From contig CAZEIW010000034.1 in assembly GCA_964512305.1 (NCBI GenBank), forward strand, positions 1 through 40,947: DNA of 40,947 bases, read 5' to 3'. The number at the start of each line of letters is the position of its first letter. The first letter of the stretch is position 1. The notes under the pieces were generated by a model. That model ran no database searches. It saw nothing but the letters and a program-made list of their open reading frames with translations, and was not told the DNA's origin. Shown piece by piece: positions 37,413 through 40,947 of the stretch. Source of the DNA: CAZEIW01 sp964512305. GTDB lineage: Bacteria > Pseudomonadota > Gammaproteobacteria > Burkholderiales > Burkholderiaceae_F. The position numbers were made by a program, and so were the translations under genes.

Positions 37413-37850
37413 ATGCCGCTGCAACGCGAGATCGCGAGCGCCATCGACATCGCCGCCACGGCGACGCGGGTCTGGGACATCCTGGTCGACTTCCGTCGTT
37501 ATCCCGAGTGGAACCCGTTCATCCGGCGCATCGTCGGCAGCGCCTCGCCCGGGGCCTGCGTGCGCTTCCGGTTCGAATGGCCGCCTTTGCGAGGACCCGC
37601 CTGCGCAATCGTGTCCAGCGCGCGACCGGGCGCCGAATTGTGCTGGGCCGGCGGTGTCCCAGGTGTTTTCCGGGCCGAGCACTACATGCGGATCGAGCCG
37701 CTGGACAGCGGTCGCGTGCGGTTTCACCATGGCGAGAGGTTCTCAGGCCTCCTTGTGCCGGCCGCATGGACGCTGCTGCTGGCGCGGCATGGCCCCGCGG
37801 TGTACGAGAACACCTGCCTTGCGCTGCAGCGGCGGGCGCAGGCGACTTGA
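37413..37850 (+). CDS. SRPBCC-family (START/Bet v1-like) protein
   Basis: A 145-residue hydrophobic-ligand-binding fold. The N-terminus IASAIDIAATATRVWDILVD followed by FRRYPEWNPFIRRI is the standard SRPBCC opening, and FHHGERFSGLL with a C-terminal long helix (AWTLLLARHGPAVYENTCLAL) completes it. The gene lies 60 nt before the GMC oxidoreductase and may be co-transcribed, suggesting a lipid, sterol or other hydrophobic substrate shared by both; that is inference. The 213-nt gap upstream (37200-37412), divergent from the CFI-box gene, shows no clear promoter. Confidence 0.85.
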   Translation: MPLQREIASAIDIAATATRVWDILVDFRRYPEWNPFIRRIVGSASPGACVRFRFEWPPLRGPACAIVSSARPGAELCWAGGVPGVFRAEHYMRIEPLDSGRVRFHHGERFSGLLVPAAWTLLLARHGPAVYENTCLALQRRAQAT

Positions 37851-37910
37851 AACCCGGACTGCGAAGGCGCGGCTTCCGCCGATGCTCGCCAACCGACCGA
37901 GGGTGACGCC

Positions 37911-39590
37911 ATGACCCGGATCTCCCTGCCGAAACAACGTCTCGCCGGCACCTACGACGCGATCGTGGTCGGCTCGGGGTACGGCGGCGGAATCGCAACT
38001 TCACGCCTGGCGCGCGCCGGGCGGCGGGTATGCCTGCTCGAGCGTGGCAGCGAGCTGCACCCAGGTGAGTATCCGAACTCAGCGCTCGAACTGGCCAAGC
38101 AGGTGCAGGCCGATCTGCCCGGCCTCCATCTGGGCGCGCCGACCGCGCTGTTCGACATCCGCTACAACGCGAACATGAACGTCGTCGTCGGCTGCGGCCT
38201 CGGCGGCACCTCGCTGATCAACGCGGCCATCGCGCTGCGCCCCGATCCGCGAATCTTCGACGACACGCACTGGCCGGCGGCGATCCGGGGCGACTCGGCG
38301 CTGTCGAAATACTTCGACCGGGCCGAAGCGATGCTGCGCCCGGCGCCTTACCCGGACGACTATCCGCCGCTGCCGAAGCTGGAAGCGCTGCGCCAGTGCG
38401 CGCAGGCGCTGCAACTGCCGTTCACGCGCGTCCCGGTGATGATCAACTTCCGCGCCTTCGAAGGCGGCGTCAATCCGGCCGGCGCGCCGCAATCGCCGTG
38501 CGTGAACTGCGGCGACTGCGTGTCAGGCTGCAACCACGGCGCGAAGAACACGGTGCTCATGAACTACCTGCCCGATGCGGCCCGGCACGGCGCGGAGATC
38601 TACACCCAGGTGCAGGTACGGCAGCTGACGCGCCGGGATGGACGCTGGAGCGTCCTCGCCCAGGACCTCGAAAACGGGCGAAGCCTCGCGCTCGACGCCG
38701 AGGTGGTCGTGCTGGCTGCCGGCACGCTCGGCAGTACGGAAATCCTTCTGCGGTCGGCGCAGGCGGGGCTGCCGCTGTCTGAAGCGCTTGGCAAACGCTT
38801 CTCCGCCAACGGCGACATGATCGGATTCGCCTACAACACGGACCGGACGGTTGGCGGCGTGGGCTTCGGGACCCACTCGCCGGACCGGGAGAAACCGGTC
38901 GGACCTTGCTCGACCGGCCTGATCGACCTGCGCGCCGGCAAGCCGGTGCCCGAAGGCATGATCGTGGTCGACGGCGCGATCCCCGGCGCGCTCGGGGCAT
39001 TCCTGCCGGGCCTGCTTGCGGCGGCCGCGGCGACCACAGGCACCGATGCCGAACACGATTGGCAGGACCGTGTCACCGCCGCCGCCCGCTCGCTCGAGAG
39101 CAGCCTGCTCGGCCCACGCGTCGGCGCCATCGACCGCACGCTGTTCTTCCTGGTCGTCGCGCAGGACGACGCCGGCGGCAGGATGTTCCTCGAGGACGAT
39201 CGGCTGCGGATCCGCTGGCCCGGCGCCGGCGAGCAGGCCGCCCTCAAGCAGGCGAGCGGGTGGATGCAGCGCGGCGCCGAAGTGCTGGACGGCACCTACA
39301 TTCCCAACCCGGTCTGGAACACGCTGACCAACCACAACCTGGTGACCGGCCATCCGCTCGGAGGATGCGCGATGGCCGACGGCTGCGCTCAGGGTGTCGT
39401 GAATCACAAGGGCCAGGTCTACGACGGCGCGGGCGACGACACCGTGCACCGCGGTTTGTACGTGATGGACGGCGCAGTCGTGCCGGGTGCGCTCGGGGTC
39501 AACCCGGCGCTGACGATCTCGGCGCTCGCAGAGCGGAGCTGCGAGCTTCTGGCCCGCGATTTCGGCTGGACAGTGCGCTACGACGAATGA
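37911..39590 (+). CDS. GMC oxidoreductase, cholesterol-oxidase-like, with ferredoxin-type Cys cluster
   Basis: FAD-dependent oxidoreductase of 559 residues. The FAD motif VVGSGYGGGIATSRLARAG is at about residues 20-38, with VVGCGLGGTSLINAAIALRP as the GMC signature. Cys 197, 200, 203 and 207 form CVNCGDCVSGC, the CX2CX2CX3C pattern of a [4Fe-4S] ferredoxin, followed by NHGAKNT; a similar block is known in Mycobacterium ChoD-like proteins. The C-terminal GMC part has NHNLVTGHPLGGCAMAD and VMDGAVVPGALGVNPALTIS, including the active-site His/Asn. The substrate is probably a hydrophobic alcohol. It overlaps the convergent PH-domain gene by 13 nt. Confidence 0.92.
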   Translation: MTRISLPKQRLAGTYDAIVVGSGYGGGIATSRLARAGRRVCLLERGSELHPGEYPNSALELAKQVQADLPGLHLGAPTALFDIRYNANMNVVVGCGLGGTSLINAAIALRPDPRIFDDTHWPAAIRGDSALSKYFDRAEAMLRPAPYPDDYPPLPKLEALRQCAQALQLPFTRVPVMINFRAFEGGVNPAGAPQSPCVNCGDCVSGCNHGAKNTVLMNYLPDAARHGAEIYTQVQVRQLTRRDGRWSVLAQDLENGRSLALDAEVVVLAAGTLGSTEILLRSAQAGLPLSEALGKRFSANGDMIGFAYNTDRTVGGVGFGTHSPDREKPVGPCSTGLIDLRAGKPVPEGMIVVDGAIPGALGAFLPGLLAAAAATTGTDAEHDWQDRVTAAARSLESSLLGPRVGAIDRTLFFLVVAQDDAGGRMFLEDDRLRIRWPGAGEQAALKQASGWMQRGAEVLDGTYIPNPVWNTLTNHNLVTGHPLGGCAMADGCAQGVVNHKGQVYDGAGDDTVHRGLYVMDGAVVPGALGVNPALTISALAERSCELLARDFGWTVRYDE

Positions 39591-40114
39591 GCCGCCTGCA
39601 CTGCGCCGGGAAACAGGGATCCGGCGAAGGCAACGAATGCGCGCGGGTCGGCGGGAGACAGCACGATCACGCGCGATGCCGCACGCACGACGACCGCCCG
39701 CGAGGGGTCGGTCGCGAAGGCCCGGTAGCGCCCAAGCACGGAGTTGCGAAACAGGCCCGTGATCGCAAACAGCCCGCCGTTGCCGAAGATGCGGAGCGAG
39801 CGGCGCATCGCCGTGCCGTCGTGCCAGACCCGTTCGACGCCCTGCAGCGGGACGCGCGTCGTCCACAGGAGCCGGCGAACGTGGAGAGCGTCGCCGCTCA
39901 GTTCGTAGCCCCTGACGACGTACAGCGCGGCCGCGGCCAGGATCAGCGGCGGCAGGAACACGAGCGCCGTGCCGAAGCTCTCCGCGAACGGAGCGCGGGT
40001 GCCGTGGGGCACGGCCCGCAGCAGCACGAGGGTCATGCCCAGCAGCAGCAGGGTCGCGAGAGCCGAAACCACCTTCAACGACCGGCACAACGGAGCGGCT
40101 TCGAATTGCGGCAT
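39578..40114 (-). CDS. Membrane protein with bacterial PH-like domain
   Basis: A 178-residue protein. The ATG at 40114 is chosen because it starts the soluble N-terminus just before two hydrophobic helices (LATLLLLGMTLVLLRAVP; LVFLPPLILAAAALYVV); an in-frame ATG at 40165 would overlap the divergent gene. After the helices comes a PH-like beta-domain, YELSGDALHVRRLLWTTRVP, containing the typical Gly-Asp turn, and later YRAFATDPSRAVVVRAASRVIVLSPADPRAF near the C-terminus. Proteins of this build are common and poorly characterised; no function is assigned. Confidence 0.75.
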   Translation of the reverse strand: MPQFEAAPLCRSLKVVSALATLLLLGMTLVLLRAVPHGTRAPFAESFGTALVFLPPLILAAAALYVVRGYELSGDALHVRRLLWTTRVPLQGVERVWHDGTAMRRSLRIFGNGGLFAITGLFRNSVLGRYRAFATDPSRAVVVRAASRVIVLSPADPRAFVAFAGSLFPGAVQAAHSS

Positions 40115-40163
40115 GGCGGCCCGCAGCTTATCCCACCTTGCTGCCTTTTCCGAAGGAATTCGC

Positions 40164-40947
40164 ATGACCGATGACGGTCCCGCTGCGCGGCTGTCGAGGC
40201 GCATCGACGCCATCGCGCGCTCGGTTCAGGCTTCCGGCGAGGGACTCGCCGTGATCGCGCTAGGCTCCTGCGGTCTCGAGCGAGAACGCCTCGATCGCTG
40301 GTCGGACCTGGATTTCTTCGTCATCGTCGCGCCGGGCGGCAAGGCGCGCTTCATCGAGGATCTGCACTGGCTTTCGGCCGCGCATCCGATCGTCTGGGCG
40401 TATCGCAACACGGTCGACGGTTGCAGGGCGTTGATGGACGACGGCGTCTTCTGCGAATTCGCGGTGTTCGAGCGCGAGGAGCTGTCGCGCATCCCGTATG
40501 CCCCCGGTCGCATCGTCTGGAAGCGGCACGACGTCGATGACGGCATCGCGGTGCCGGCTCGCCGGGATGCCGTCACGCGGTCCGCCGATGCGGATTGGCT
40601 GCTGAACGAGGCACTGAGCAACCTCTACGTGGGGCTGAGCCGCTATCGCCGGGGCGAGCGGCTGTCGGGGGCGCGGCTCGTCCAGGGGCATGCGGTCGAC
40701 CGCGTGTTGGACCTGGTGGAGCTTCGCGAGGCGCCGTCGGCAGCGAGCCGGGACCCGTTTTCCGCCGAGCGGCGTTTCGAGGAGCGATTCCCCGCCGTTG
40801 TGCCTTCGCTTGCAAGCTTCATCCAGGGCTACGATGCCACGCCGCGCTCGGCGCGCGCAATCCTGAAGTGGTTGGCCAGTCGTTTCGACGTCAACGCGGC
40901 GATGGCGGCAGCGATCGAGTCGCTGTGTTCGGATCCGGCGTCGAGTT
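40164..40947 (+). CDS. Nucleotidyltransferase-fold protein (3' end beyond the window)
   Basis: The frame is open from ATG 40164 to the window edge (261 codons), preceded by GAAGGAA (40152-40158). Near the N-terminus, VIALGSCGLERERLDRWSDL followed by DFFVIV gives the minimal nucleotidyltransferase pattern GS...(W)SDLD, with the two metal-binding acidic positions reduced to one clear Asp pair. The following helical region (ADADWLLNEALSNLYVGLSR; RARLVQGHAVDRVLDLVEL-like stretch) resembles aminoglycoside-adenylyltransferase-type or kanamycin-nucleotidyltransferase-type proteins, but the substrate cannot be assigned. It is divergent from the PH-domain gene. Confidence 0.75.
   Translation, partial: MTDDGPAARLSRRIDAIARSVQASGEGLAVIALGSCGLERERLDRWSDLDFFVIVAPGGKARFIEDLHWLSAAHPIVWAYRNTVDGCRALMDDGVFCEFAVFEREELSRIPYAPGRIVWKRHDVDDGIAVPARRDAVTRSADADWLLNEALSNLYVGLSRYRRGERLSGARLVQGHAVDRVLDLVELREAPSAASRDPFSAERRFEERFPAVVPSLASFIQGYDATPRSARAILKWLASRFDVNAAMAAAIESLCSDPASS

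Noticed and set aside
37200..37730. An N-terminal extension of the CFI-box protein
   Set aside because: The open frame continues upstream but is low-complexity and Arg/Pro-rich, lies over the SRPBCC gene, and would bury the signal/anchor helix internally.

Overview
This is a GC-rich chromosomal segment from a Gram-negative bacterium, most likely a betaproteobacterium of the Burkholderiales. That placement is an inference from the gene families, the Entner-Doudoroff layout, frequent GTG starts with 4-nt stop/start overlaps, and a REP-like inverted repeat; no marker gene is present. There are no rRNA or tRNA genes, insertion sequences, phage genes or CRISPR arrays. The window is a sugar-uptake and central-carbon region with some accessory genes.

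Layout. 1-4813: xylose locus, with xylA (minus strand, running off the left edge) divergent from xylF-xylH-xylG; this transporter has a single-domain ATPase. 4841-7951: a large exported protein that fuses a di-heme peroxidase-like half to an FG-GAP plus ASPIC/UnbV half. 8050-9495: a DASS anion transporter between two copies of a 22-bp repeat. 9562-10928: a TetR regulator and a short-chain dehydrogenase, each preceded by a related palindrome. 11070-12408: small membrane and envelope proteins, including a 31-residue membrane microprotein. 12797-19239: glgP-glgC-edd-eda. 19262-19361: a REP-like hairpin pair, then an M48 membrane protease and a Gfo/Idh oxidoreductase. 22010-25221: zwf-pgl-glk. 25231-33286: a fructose/mannose locus with a PfkB kinase divergent from frcB-frcC-frcA, a FucU-like mutarotase, a ROK repressor, an AGE-family isomerase and an aldo/keto reductase. 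33403-40947: accessory genes (PNPOx-like flavoprotein, glutathione S-transferase, a long secreted CFI-box protein, SRPBCC, a GMC oxidoreductase with a ferredoxin-like Cys cluster, a PH-domain protein, and a nucleotidyltransferase cut by the right edge).

How the genes fit together. Glucose is phosphorylated by Glk and oxidised by Zwf and Pgl to 6-phosphogluconate, which Edd and Eda split into pyruvate and glyceraldehyde-3-phosphate. GlgP and GlgC link this flow to glycogen. Fructose enters through FrcBCA and the PfkB kinase; the AGE isomerase could feed mannose into the same route. Xylose enters through XylFHG and XylA. xylB, pgi, pgm, glgA, glgB and hexR are not in the window.

The most interesting signal is regulatory. 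A 15-bp palindrome of the form TGTAR-N5-CTACA, resembling the known HexR (KDPG-responsive RpiR-family) operator, occurs five times: twice between xylA and xylF, twice before glgP (one imperfect), and once before zwf. One xyl copy overlaps a good -35 box, and the zwf copy lies between candidate -35 and -10 boxes. This suggests one regulator ties xylose uptake and glycogen mobilisation to Entner-Doudoroff flux. A different, AT-rich operator sits between the fructokinase gene and frcB and probably binds the ROK protein.
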